NCBI GenBank assembly: GCA_049841135.1
Contig: JASGHK010000005.1
Location: forward strand, 3,100,001 to 3,164,000
Length of the DNA stretch: 64,000 nucleotides
Source: JACRCT01 sp049841135
GTDB taxonomy: Bacteria; Myxococcota; Myxococcia; Myxococcales; UBA5297
Direction of reading: 5' to 3'
The notes under the pieces were generated by a model, which was given only the letters and a program-made list of their open reading frames with translations, was not told where the DNA came from and ran no database searches. Shown piece after piece: positions 46,351-54,279 of the stretch (position 1 is the stretch's first letter; the number at the start of each line of letters is the position of its first letter). Position numbers and translations under genes: made by a program.

Positions 46351-49320
46351 CGCGAGATTTGGACGCGGCTGCGCGCAACGGACAGTCGTTCGGCAGAAGG
46401 ATGGCACCATCGATGCGACGCTCGGCCCTAGCACCAGCACGGGTGAATGCGCCCCGGGAAGACCCGGGCAGTGCGGCTTCCTTGCGATTCGTCGACCTCT
46501 TTGCGGGCCTCGGTGGCTTCCACCTCGGGCTCACGAGCCTGGGCCACCGATGCGTTTTCGCAAGCGAGATTGACGAAGAGCTCCAGGGCCTATACGAGGC
46601 GAATTTCGGAATCCGACCGGCCGGCGACATCCGGAAGATCAATGCCAAAAATATCCCCGCGCATGACATCCTCTGCGCCGGCTTCCCCTGCCAGCCCTTC
46701 TCCAAAGCGGGAGAGCAGGAGGGGTTCGACGACCCGTCGTCCGGGGGGCTCTTCCACGAGGTGGCACGCGTCCTCGCGCACCATCGCCCCAGCTACTTCA
46801 TTCTCGAGAACGTCGCCAACCTCAAACACCACGACCGCGGCAAGACGTGGCGAATCATGCGCGCCAAGCTCGAGAAGCTCGGCTACGCCGTCGACGCGGC
46901 CATGCTCTCTCCTGAGGACTTCGGAGTCCCGCAAATCCGGGACCGCTTCTTCATCGTCGGAAGCCGCCGGGGCCTCTCGCACCACGTGTGGCCGGGGAGC
47001 CGTGGGCAGGAGCCTTCGATTCGGACGGTCCTGGATGTCTCGCCGAAGGATGCGCGACCGCTCCAAGGGCTCGTCCTGGACGCGCTCGAAGTGTGGCAAG
47101 AATTCATCGATCGTTGGCCCGCCGAAGAGCAACTGCCGAGCTTCCCCATTTGGACGGCCGAGTTCGGAGCGACCTACCCGTTCGAGCTCCAGACACCGTT
47201 TGCGCTCACGACCAAAGAGCTGGAAGCGTTCCGGGGCGCGTTCGGAGAGCCGCTGGCCAAGAAGACGCCACAGGAGCACCTCGAGTTGCTGCCGCCCTAC
47301 GCGCGCGGGCGCGAGCTGACCTTCCCGAAGTGGAAGCAGGCTTTCATCCGGCAGAACCGCCAGATTCTGGTGGCGACACCAGTCGTGGCTCAAGGAGTGG
47401 GTGCCCAAAATCCGGCGGTTCACCCCGAGCCTCCAGAAGCTCGAGTGGAACTGCAAGAACGACGAGCGCAGCCTCTGGACGCACCTGCTGCAGCTGCGCC
47501 CCTCCGGGATCCGCGTCAAGCGCACGCGTGCGGCGCCCGCGCTCGTGGCGATGACCACGACCCAGGTCCCGGTGATCCCGTGGGAGAAGCGCCACATGAC
47601 GGTACGGGAGTGCTCCCGCCTTCAGGGCATGGGCGAGCTAAAGCACCTGCCCGCGAGCCCCGACTGCGCGTTCAAGGCGCTCGGCAACGCGGTCTGCGCC
47701 GACGTCGTGGAGGCGATCGCCCGCGGTCTCGTCGCGCCCGCCGAGCCGGCGATCGCGGCGCGGAGGAGCCAGAAGGTCCCTTCTCGTCCGGTCTCCGACG
47801 CGGGCCGCGTGGACATCCGGCCCGGCGTGAGCGTGCTCTCGGTCCTGAGGCACCTGAACTATCGCCCGTGGTTCGCGCTCGCAGAGTTCGTCGACAACGC
47901 CTTGCAGAGCGCCCAGACGTACGAGGCCGCCCTCGCGAAGGCGGAGAGGGGCGAGACGACTCTGCGGGTTTCCATCTCCATCGAAAACGTCGGCAATGGA
48001 CGCATCGTCATCCGCGACAACGCCGCGGGAATCCACGAGAGCGAGTACGCCCGCGCTTTCCGCACGGCCGAACTGCCCCCCGACCAGACCGGGTTGTCCG
48101 AGTTCGGGATGGGCATGAAGAGCGCGGCGTGCTGGTACGCGCCCAAGTGGACCGTTCGGACCAAGGCCCTGGGCGAGAAGGTCGAACGGACGATCTCCTT
48201 CGACATTCAGCGGATCGTGCGGGACTGCATCGAGGAACTCGAGATCGAAGCGGCACCTGCGCCCAGGGACGCGCACTACACGGAGATCACCCTCCAGAAC
48301 GTGTTCCGGCTCCCTCAGAACCGGACGCTCGGGAAGATCCGCGAGCACTTGGCGTCCATCTATCGGGGCTTCTTGAGAAACGGCTCCCTAGAGCTCGAGG
48401 TGAACGGCCAGAAGCTCGCCTTCGCGCAGCCCGAGGTCTTGCGCGCCCCGTCGTTCAAGACGCCGCGCTCGGCGCCCGTCGAATGGCGCAAGCCGATCGC
48501 GCTGTCCCTCGGCGGTGGCAAGACGGTGCGGGGTTTCGCGGCGCTCCGCCAGGTCGCCAGCACCTCCAGCGCCGGCTTCGCCCTGCTTAGGCGCGGCCGA
48601 CTGATCGAGGGCAGTGCCGACGAGGGCTACCGGCCCGAGCGGATCTTCGGCCGCTCCAACAGCTACGTCTTCCAGCGCCTCTTCGGGGAACTCGAGCTTG
48701 AGGGATTCGAGGTGTCCCACACCAAGGACGGGTTCAAGTGGGACGAGGCCGAGGACGATCTGCTCGACGAACTCAAGGAAGCGCTCGACGCCGAGCCTCT
48801 CTCGCTCCTCTCCCAAGCCCGCGAGTACCGGGCGAGGCCGGGGAAGGGAAAGCACTCCACGGCCGCGGTCAAGGCGACCGAGGGCGTCGGGGCGTTGATC
48901 GAGAAGTCGGGAGCCCGCGGCGTGGGAATGGCCTTGAGGCGCGGAGTCGAAGAGCGGCCGCACGGGTCGCTGCCACGCGAGAAGGCGCTCTCGAGACGCT
49001 CCGTCATTGTCAATCGTGGCGCCGAGCCCTGGAGAATCGACATCGCCACGACCCTGCAGCCGGACGCTCGGGACTGGCTCGAGGTCTCGGACCGCCGCAC
49101 CTCCCAGGGAGGCCGGATCCTCGGGGTCCGCATCGCCCTCGACCACCCCTTCGTGCGCCGGTTCGGGGGCGCGGACTCGGCTGCGGTAGAGCCGCTGATC
49201 CGGGTCGCCACGGCCCTGGCGGTGGCCGAGGCGACCGCGCGCGACTGCGGAGCGAAGACGGCGGGGACCGTCCGTCGCCACCTAAACGAGCTCCTGCGAG
49301 AACTCTTCAGCCAGAGGTAG
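46347..49320 (+). pseudogene. C5 DNA methyltransferase fused to MORC/MutL-like GHKL ATPase (one indel)
   Basis: With one base removed this is 990 aa. Residues 48-430 are a cytosine-C5 methyltransferase: FVDLFAGLGGFHLGL (SAM), GFPCQPFSKAG (nucleophile Cys about 115), ENVANL, QIRDRFFIVG, and at the end TVRECSRLQGM and GNAVCADVVEAIARGL. The frame breaks at 47364 (an extra A in CAGATTCTGG); after it the reading FWWRHQSWL continues the target-recognition region. With no stop between, the frame runs on into a GHKL ATPase: AEFVDNALQSA (N box, about 512), RDNAAGI (G1, about 554) and GMGMKSAACW (G2, about 587), followed by a transducer-like region. So methylation and ATPase functions are one polypeptide here; separate genes are usual. 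It starts at GTG 46347 overlapping the DUF4420 stop. Confidence 0.85.
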
Positions 49321-49492
49321 GTAGGCGAGCCCGTGCGCGGCTTTGCGACGGGACTTCCTTACGCAAGGGCGGAGAAGGCCAAAATGGCTGACGCCGGCGG
49401 GGAGAAGCCGCTCTCGATGCCGACGACGCGGTGCCGGGGCCGACCGCTTCGGTGAAGCGACCTGGCTGCTCGCGTCCTCGCGCTCCGAGTGC

Positions 49493-49951
49493 CTACGGGG
49501 CTCTCCGGTGCGCCAGGGCGGCGCGCACGCGCGCCGCGGCCTTCCAACCGTCGCGCAGGACGTCGCCCTCCCAGATCCGCAAGACGCTCCAGCCCATCGC
49601 CCGGAGTTGGCGCGCGGCTCGGCGGTCTCGCGCGACGTTGGAGCGGATCTTGGCGACCCAGTAGGCGGCGTTGCTGCCGCGCTCGAGCTTTCCCAGGCGC
49701 TGTGCGAGGCGCCGCCCGTGCCAGAAGTCGCCGTCGCAGAAGATCGCCAGCTTCGCGCTCGGGATGACGAAATCCGGGCACCCGGGCAGGTGGCGGGCTT
49801 GTGAGCGATAGCGAATGCCGAGCTTGCGAAGCTCGATTGCCAAGGCGGCCTCGCAGCGGGTCCCCGACTTCTTGCTCGAGGCCCGTGCAACCTTGGACGC
49901 CCGGGGCGAACTCGAGCGGAGGCCGCGGTAGCTCGGGGCGCGCGACACCAT
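49493..49951 (-). CDS. very-short-patch-repair (Vsr) endonuclease
   Basis: A 152-aa protein from ATG 49951; the frame is open to 50260 but the extra part is Arg/Ser-rich and non-coding-like. The Vsr fold is clear: SKKSGTRCEAALAIELRKLG, LPGCPDFVIPS (Asp), IFCDGDFWHGR (catalytic Asp/His), SNVARDRRAARQLRAMGW, and VLRIWEGDV. Vsr cuts at T:G mismatches that arise from deamination of methylated C5, so it is the natural partner of the Dcm-type enzyme on the opposite strand. The 3' ends of the two genes face each other with 172 bp between. Confidence 0.85.
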   Translation of the reverse strand: MVSRAPSYRGLRSSSPRASKVARASSKKSGTRCEAALAIELRKLGIRYRSQARHLPGCPDFVIPSAKLAIFCDGDFWHGRRLAQRLGKLERGSNAAYWVAKIRSNVARDRRAARQLRAMGWSVLRIWEGDVLRDGWKAAARVRAALAHRRAP

Positions 49952-50244
49952 GCGGCTCAGCCTCGGGTTCCTGCGCGTGAAGAAACGGGTGTAGGCACGT
50001 CCTTCCTCTACACCCCGCCGAGGGCTTCGGCTACGGCTCGCGACGCCGCGGCTGCACAGCTCTCGTTCATCCGCTCGTGACGAGCGTCGCTGGAGCGAGA
50101 GATAGTGAAGCAAGGGGAGGAGCGATTCGAGATCGAGAGCGACCTCCTCGCGGCATTCTACGAGCAGACGGGTACCAACTCTCGGGAACGTAGCAACGGT
50201 CTCGCCGCGGCCCGTGCGGCGCTGCCGAAAGGAGGAACACGAGC

Positions 50245-52029
50245 ATGCACGCTGCAGCACAGCTTGGGCGCAGACGGGTCCTGCTGATGATGGCGGGGCT
50301 CCGGCGCAACCAACCGGGCAATCCCGGCCGGCCAGGCCTCGTCCTTTCGGGCGATCTCGGCGACCGGAAGCCGCCTGACCTTGTCTTCGTGTTCTTTCCC
50401 GAGGGTGATGCCGTAGCGAAGACGAACGCCTACGCCCTGTACGAAGAGATCAAGCAGGAGCACCCCCATCGGTGCAGGGTGGTGAAGACGGCTCGGTTTC
50501 CCAAGGGCAAACCCGAGAGCCTCGAAGAGGCGCAGCGCGTCCTGGGTGAGGCGATCGACTTGAGGGTATTCGGAGTGGTCGGAAATCACGCCGCCGACTT
50601 CTACGTCTCAACGGCCACGGGGGCGGCCTCCCACTGGACGGCGATCATCGGTCACCTCCAGACGGGCGACCACCGCATCCACCTGTGCGCGACTGTCGCT
50701 GAGAAGGGGAAGCACCAACCGGTGCCGCCGATGGCCATCTGGCCGCCCCCCGGGACGGACCGGCCCCGCAACGTCCGGGTCGAGATGGAGCGGATGCGGC
50801 ACCTGCCCCCGAGCCGCGTGGTGCTCCTGCTTGGCCAGACCGGTACGGGTAAGTCGATGGCGGCGAAGAAGCTCCACGAGCTTTGGGGCGGGAAGCCGGA
50901 GGGGCTCAAGGAGGTCAACTGCGCCGCCTTGCCCGAGACGCTGCTCGAGTCCGAGCTGTTCGGGTGCGTGAAGGGGGCGTACACGGGCGCGGACAAGGAC
51001 CGAGTGGGCCTGTTCGAAGCGGCGAAGGGCGGCACTCTGCTGCTCGACGAGATTGGCGAGATGCCAGCGCACCTACAGGCCAAGCTGCTCAAGGTTCTCG
51101 ACTCCGCAAACCTGACGAGCGACGGCAAGTGCGAGCGCTTCTTCCGGAAGGTCGGGGGCGCGAATAACGACACGACGGACGCGCGCATCGTCTTGGCCAC
51201 GAACAAGCACCTGGAAGATGAGGTCGCCAGTGGCGAATTCCGTGACGACCTGTGGGCGCGAATCTCCGGGCATGTCCTCGAACTGCCGCCGCTCGTCGAG
51301 CAGCGGCCCAACGTCTTCCTCGCCTACATGAGCCAACTCGAGAAGGAGAGCCGCGGCTACGGCGGCATCCGCTTCGAGCTGGCTGGGGACGCGAGGAGGA
51401 TGCTCGTCGACTTCGCCGCCTCAAAGGAGAGCCTCTGGCTGCACAACTACAGGGACATCACCAAATCCGCCGGACGGCTTGCGTTGGACGCCTACCTGAA
51501 GATCTGCAGCGTCCCCCTCGAGCGCGTTTGGCGGGAAGCGCACCAGGAGAAGCAGCTGCGCAAGCGCGAGACCGAGGCCGAGCGAGCCGCCCGCCAGGAG
51601 CGGGAGCGGAGCGCCAATGCGGAGCGCGGATGCTCGCGAAACGACCTGAACCTTCCCGAGGAAGCGCTCATCGACGGGGAGATCATGGGGCGCGAGATCG
51701 TGTACTTGAAGGAGTCCTGGAGACGGCTCGGTGGCGAGAGCGGGGAACTCCCCGCCGGCGACGCGGTGGACCCGGTGGCTTGGAAGTCCCTGGGGGAAGC
51801 CCTCGAGGAGGGCGAGCTCGAGAAGCTGCCCACGATTGACCGCGTCGAGGCCGCCTGGCTCTTGGCGGCCAAGTGTGCGGCGGGCACCGATGCCCAGGCG
51901 TGGAAGTGGCTGCAAAAGCGGCGGGTGGTCGCTTCGAAAGAGACGAGCAACGCCAGCGACTCGTTCGTTAAGCGGTGGAAGAGGTTCCGGTGGCGGGCCA
52001 GGCCGAGCAAGGGAGGGCTCGACCCGTAA
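50245..52029 (+). CDS. CARF-like plus sigma54-type AAA+ protein (RtcR-like)
   Basis: A 594-aa protein with AAAGGAGG ten bases before ATG 50245. The N-terminal 165 residues have the order of a CARF/RtcR-type Rossmann domain: RRVLLMMAGLRRN, DLVFVFFPEGD, and FYVSTATGAASHWTA in the place of the ligand-binding SxGT motif. The AAA+ domain follows: Walker A GQTGTGKS (about 197), ESELFGCVKGAYTGA (GAFTGA loop, one change), and GGTLLLDEIGEMP. The C-terminal 180 residues are long, helical and charged, and no Fis-type HTH is clear. Sigma54 contact and cyclic-nucleotide sensing are inferred from domains. It lies alone, convergent with a HEPN-like minus-strand gene. Confidence 0.8.
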   Translation: MHAAAQLGRRRVLLMMAGLRRNQPGNPGRPGLVLSGDLGDRKPPDLVFVFFPEGDAVAKTNAYALYEEIKQEHPHRCRVVKTARFPKGKPESLEEAQRVLGEAIDLRVFGVVGNHAADFYVSTATGAASHWTAIIGHLQTGDHRIHLCATVAEKGKHQPVPPMAIWPPPGTDRPRNVRVEMERMRHLPPSRVVLLLGQTGTGKSMAAKKLHELWGGKPEGLKEVNCAALPETLLESELFGCVKGAYTGADKDRVGLFEAAKGGTLLLDEIGEMPAHLQAKLLKVLDSANLTSDGKCERFFRKVGGANNDTTDARIVLATNKHLEDEVASGEFRDDLWARISGHVLELPPLVEQRPNVFLAYMSQLEKESRGYGGIRFELAGDARRMLVDFAASKESLWLHNYRDITKSAGRLALDAYLKICSVPLERVWREAHQEKQLRKRETEAERAARQERERSANAERGCSRNDLNLPEEALIDGEIMGREIVYLKESWRRLGGESGELPAGDAVDPVAWKSLGEALEEGELEKLPTIDRVEAAWLLAAKCAAGTDAQAWKWLQKRRVVASKETSNASDSFVKRWKRFRWRARPSKGGLDP

Positions 52030-52078
52030 TTCGAGAGCCAGCGCGGCCCAAGAAACAGGCGGCAGTGTCTGTCGGGCC

Positions 52079-52513
52079 TCAGTACACCCCGAAATAGATG
52101 GCGCCCGACGAGATCGCAGAGTCTTGCGATCCCGCGAGAAGCTCGAGGATGCACTCATTGCCGCGTAGGCGTCGACGAAAGTCCAGCGGCTGCAACTCGA
52201 ACCGGCAGGCGGCACCCGGCGGGATGAAGAGGGGGTCAGGGAGATCCATCCACTGCTCCTCCGACTCGCGGAGGTCGGCGAGTTCAAATCGATAGCGCCC
52301 GAGCCGCTTGAGCTTCTGTGCCCGAGGAAGCCCTTTGAGGTCGGTCCAAATTCGGAGCGGCTTGAGGCCCAGGCGGTCCACCACCGTTCCCGTCTTGCGA
52401 TCGTTTTGGACGACCAGGTCCAGGATGGGATTGAAGGTACGACTCTTCACCGCAATCTCGCACTGGGCGATTCTGAAGCCCGGGGATTTGGTGAAAGCCA
52501 AGCCGAATGCCAT
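52079..52513 (-). CDS. hypothetical protein or C-terminal part of the next gene
   Basis: A 144-aa stretch from the ATG at 52513, beta-rich (CEIAVKSRTFNPILDLVVQND, then KPLRIWTDLKG and IPPGAACRFELQP). The same frame is open further upstream as GSHPSVSGGLRIGFGKCRMAFG, so it may begin before this ATG. With an extra base near 52570 it would join the HEPN-like reading upstream into one 314-aa protein, the net frame change from 53023 to 52079 being zero. No domain is recognised in this part. Confidence 0.5.
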   Translation of the reverse strand: MAFGLAFTKSPGFRIAQCEIAVKSRTFNPILDLVVQNDRKTGTVVDRLGLKPLRIWTDLKGLPRAQKLKRLGRYRFELADLRESEEQWMDLPDPLFIPPGAACRFELQPLDFRRRLRGNECILELLAGSQDSAISSGAIYFGVY

Positions 52514-52539
52514 CCGGCACTTTCCGAAGCCGATGCGCA

Positions 52540-53023
52540 GGCCACCAGAGACACTCGGGTGAGAGCCGAACCGAGGCGAAGCGGAGCTTGCGGAAAGGGG
52601 TCGGCGCAGGAGCCCCAGGGTACCTCTGCGCTAGCCACCGGCGAAGGTCCTCGACGCCATTCTGAACGGTCGCCAGACGCTCTTGGGACAGGGTCCGGGT
52701 GGGCTCGAAGTGCGAGCCAAAGTTTCCCAGGCTGACGAGCGTCGTCAAAATCGAGGTGAGACCGTCGTCGACTTCCTGCAAGGTCTTTGCGGCCTTGCGG
52801 ACTTCTTGGACGAGCTCCGTCGGGTTGCAGCCAGCAACCAGCTTCCCCGCAACTCCAAGAGAAGGTAATGGCACGCTGCCTCGGCAGCGAGGCGGGCATG
52901 GGTGAACACGACCGTCGCCTCTTCGGCAAGGCCGACGAGGGCAACGAAGCGCTCGAAGTCATGCCGAATCTGAATTCGAATGCGGTCCCGATCGTTCTCC
53001 GCGACGCTCCGAAATTGCGCCAC
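52540..53023 (-). pseudogene. HEPN/DUF4145-like protein (frame-disrupted)
   Basis: From ATG 53023 the reading is VAENDRDRIRIQIRHDFERFV and AEAACHYLLLELRG, then a one-base deletion in the GGGGAA run at about 52843-52848, then KLVAGCNPTELVQEV and LVSLGNFGSHFEP, ending WLAQRYPGAPAPTPFRKL before a second shift near 52570. Arg...Asn/His placements (RHDFERF, NFGSHF) and the helical bundle suit DUF4145/HEPN proteins. HEPN domains are often RNases activated in defence. It is convergent with the CARF/sigma54 gene by only 49 bp at the far end, which supports a functional link, but the pairing is inferred. Confidence 0.5.
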
Positions 53024-53155
53024 GTTGCCCTCCCCGCTGGCTCACCTACCATGCGAGCACACTAGCAGCGTTCAGCCAACAGGGGCGTCGGGGAGCCTCT
53101 CGCGAAGCGAGCGGGCGCGAGAGGGGCTGCTCGGGCGGGGCAGGTGCTGGTGCCG

Positions 53156-53314
53156 TCAGCGCCGCTTCCCCGATTCCCCTTCGCGCCGGATGGTGCCCAG
53201 GCGCTTGTCGGAGCGCGTGTCGCGCCCGTTGGGGTTGCGCACCGTACCCGGCGGCAGGTCGTGCTTCTTTTCGAAGGTTCCCACCTTCATGTCGCTGCGG
53301 TCCTTGCGGCCCAT
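53156..53314 (-). CDS. 52-aa basic small protein
   Basis: ATG 53314, with AGAGGGGG six bases upstream, to TGA at 53156. The peptide is MGRKDRSDMKVGTFEKKHD followed by a GTVRNPNGRDTRSDK segment and a basic end. It is hydrophilic with no Cys and no helix of note. Strict codon pattern and the ribosome-binding site support it. It follows the 117-aa gene by 11 bp, so the two form an operon. It resembles small regulatory or stress peptides only in size. Confidence 0.6.
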   Translation of the reverse strand: MGRKDRSDMKVGTFEKKHDLPPGTVRNPNGRDTRSDKRLGTIRREGESGKRR

Positions 53315-53325
53315 GGCGTCCCCCT

Positions 53326-53679
53326 CTAGTCGAAAAGCGAGCCGACGATCTCGCCCACGCCCCAGACGACGCCGCCGGCGACGGCCCCCACGGGACCCGC
53401 GAGCGCCGCGCCGACGACGATCGACGTGACCGCCCCGGCGCCCTTGCCGAGGGTCCTTGAGGTCTTCTCGTCGCAGTCGAGCGCCCGGGCCGCCTTGTGC
53501 GCGGCCAGGTCGGCCACGTCAGAGGTGAGCAGCCAGGGCGACGCCGCGGTCCGAGCCAAGGCCCTGCCCACGACCTTGGACGCGTGCTTGGCGACGAGTT
53601 TGCCGGTGACGATGCCGATGTCGCGGCGGCCGGTGGCCTTGAGGGTCGAGCCGAAGGCCTGGTTCAGGGTGCGCTTCAT
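53326..53679 (-). CDS. small protein with glycine-zipper membrane segment
   Basis: A 117-aa protein, AGGAGG six bases before ATG 53679. The N-terminal 60 residues are basic and helical (KRTLNQAFGSTLKATGRRDI). Residues 80-112 are hydrophobic and Gly/Ala/Val-rich (VTSIVVGAALAGPVGAVAG), a glycine-zipper pattern typical of small membrane proteins or of pore-forming toxins and their relatives. An earlier start at 53736 would add Ser/Gly residues. It could be a membrane-acting effector of a toxin pair with the 52-aa gene, but this is only inferred from shape. Confidence 0.55.
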   Translation of the reverse strand: MKRTLNQAFGSTLKATGRRDIGIVTGKLVAKHASKVVGRALARTAASPWLLTSDVADLAAHKAARALDCDEKTSRTLGKGAGAVTSIVVGAALAGPVGAVAGGVVWGVGEIVGSLFD

Positions 53680-54279
53680 GAAAGCCTCCTGAGAGTCGCT
53701 CGAGGCGGGATGCCCCGCAGTGGTCTCGAGGGACATGACGCCGACCGGGCGAAAGCCTGACGCCCTGACCTGCGTCGGTGGGGCGCTTGGACTGCCAACC
53801 CCGACCCCACCGAACTCAGACGCCGTGGCGACGCGACCGAGACTCGCGTCAAGGAGACCGGCGGGAGCCCCGGGAATCTGGGCTCTCCCAAGCGTTCTCG
53901 ATCGCGCGGCTGCGAGCCCTGGCGTCCTCGCGCCGGAGCGAGCCCGCGCGACGGCTCCGCACTCGCGTGCCGATCAGAGCCGGTACGGCCTCACCCTGCG
54001 GAGCGCTTGGCGTCCGCGGCGGCGACAGCGCGACGGGTGGGAGTCTGCTGAAGGGCGACACCGAGTCGCGGTGCTCAAGGCCGAGGTCGAGAAGCCTCCA
54101 CCTGCCCCCGCACGCGCACTGTCGAGAGACCGCCCGGCTGTTGACGGCGCACCACGGCGGAAGACCCGGCACCTCGAACTGCATTCCCCGGCGCGGACGG
54201 CCGCCCATCGCCGCGTCAAGAGCCGCCTCGATGACTGCGGCCTCGACCTGGACGACCGCAGTTTCGGGAGGCTGCCCCG
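53680..54279. other. 600-bp gap, nothing persuasive
   Basis: Several open frames cross it, but none has a ribosome-binding site with a consistent protein-like composition. The genes on both sides are minus-strand, so this is the 5' side of 53326-53679 and the 3' side of 54280. Confidence 0.4.

Noticed and set aside
49988..50016. hairpin GGGTGTAG/CTACACCC
   Set aside because: 8-bp stem with a 13-base loop and no T-run; not assigned as a terminator.
50105..50287. 60-aa plus-strand frame before the CARF-like gene
   Set aside because: Its start looks protein-like, but it overlaps the strong ribosome-binding site and first codons of the next gene.
53680..54279. plus-strand frames of about 170-190 aa
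   Set aside because: Arg/Pro/Ser-rich, no ribosome-binding site, and not supported by either strand's codon pattern.
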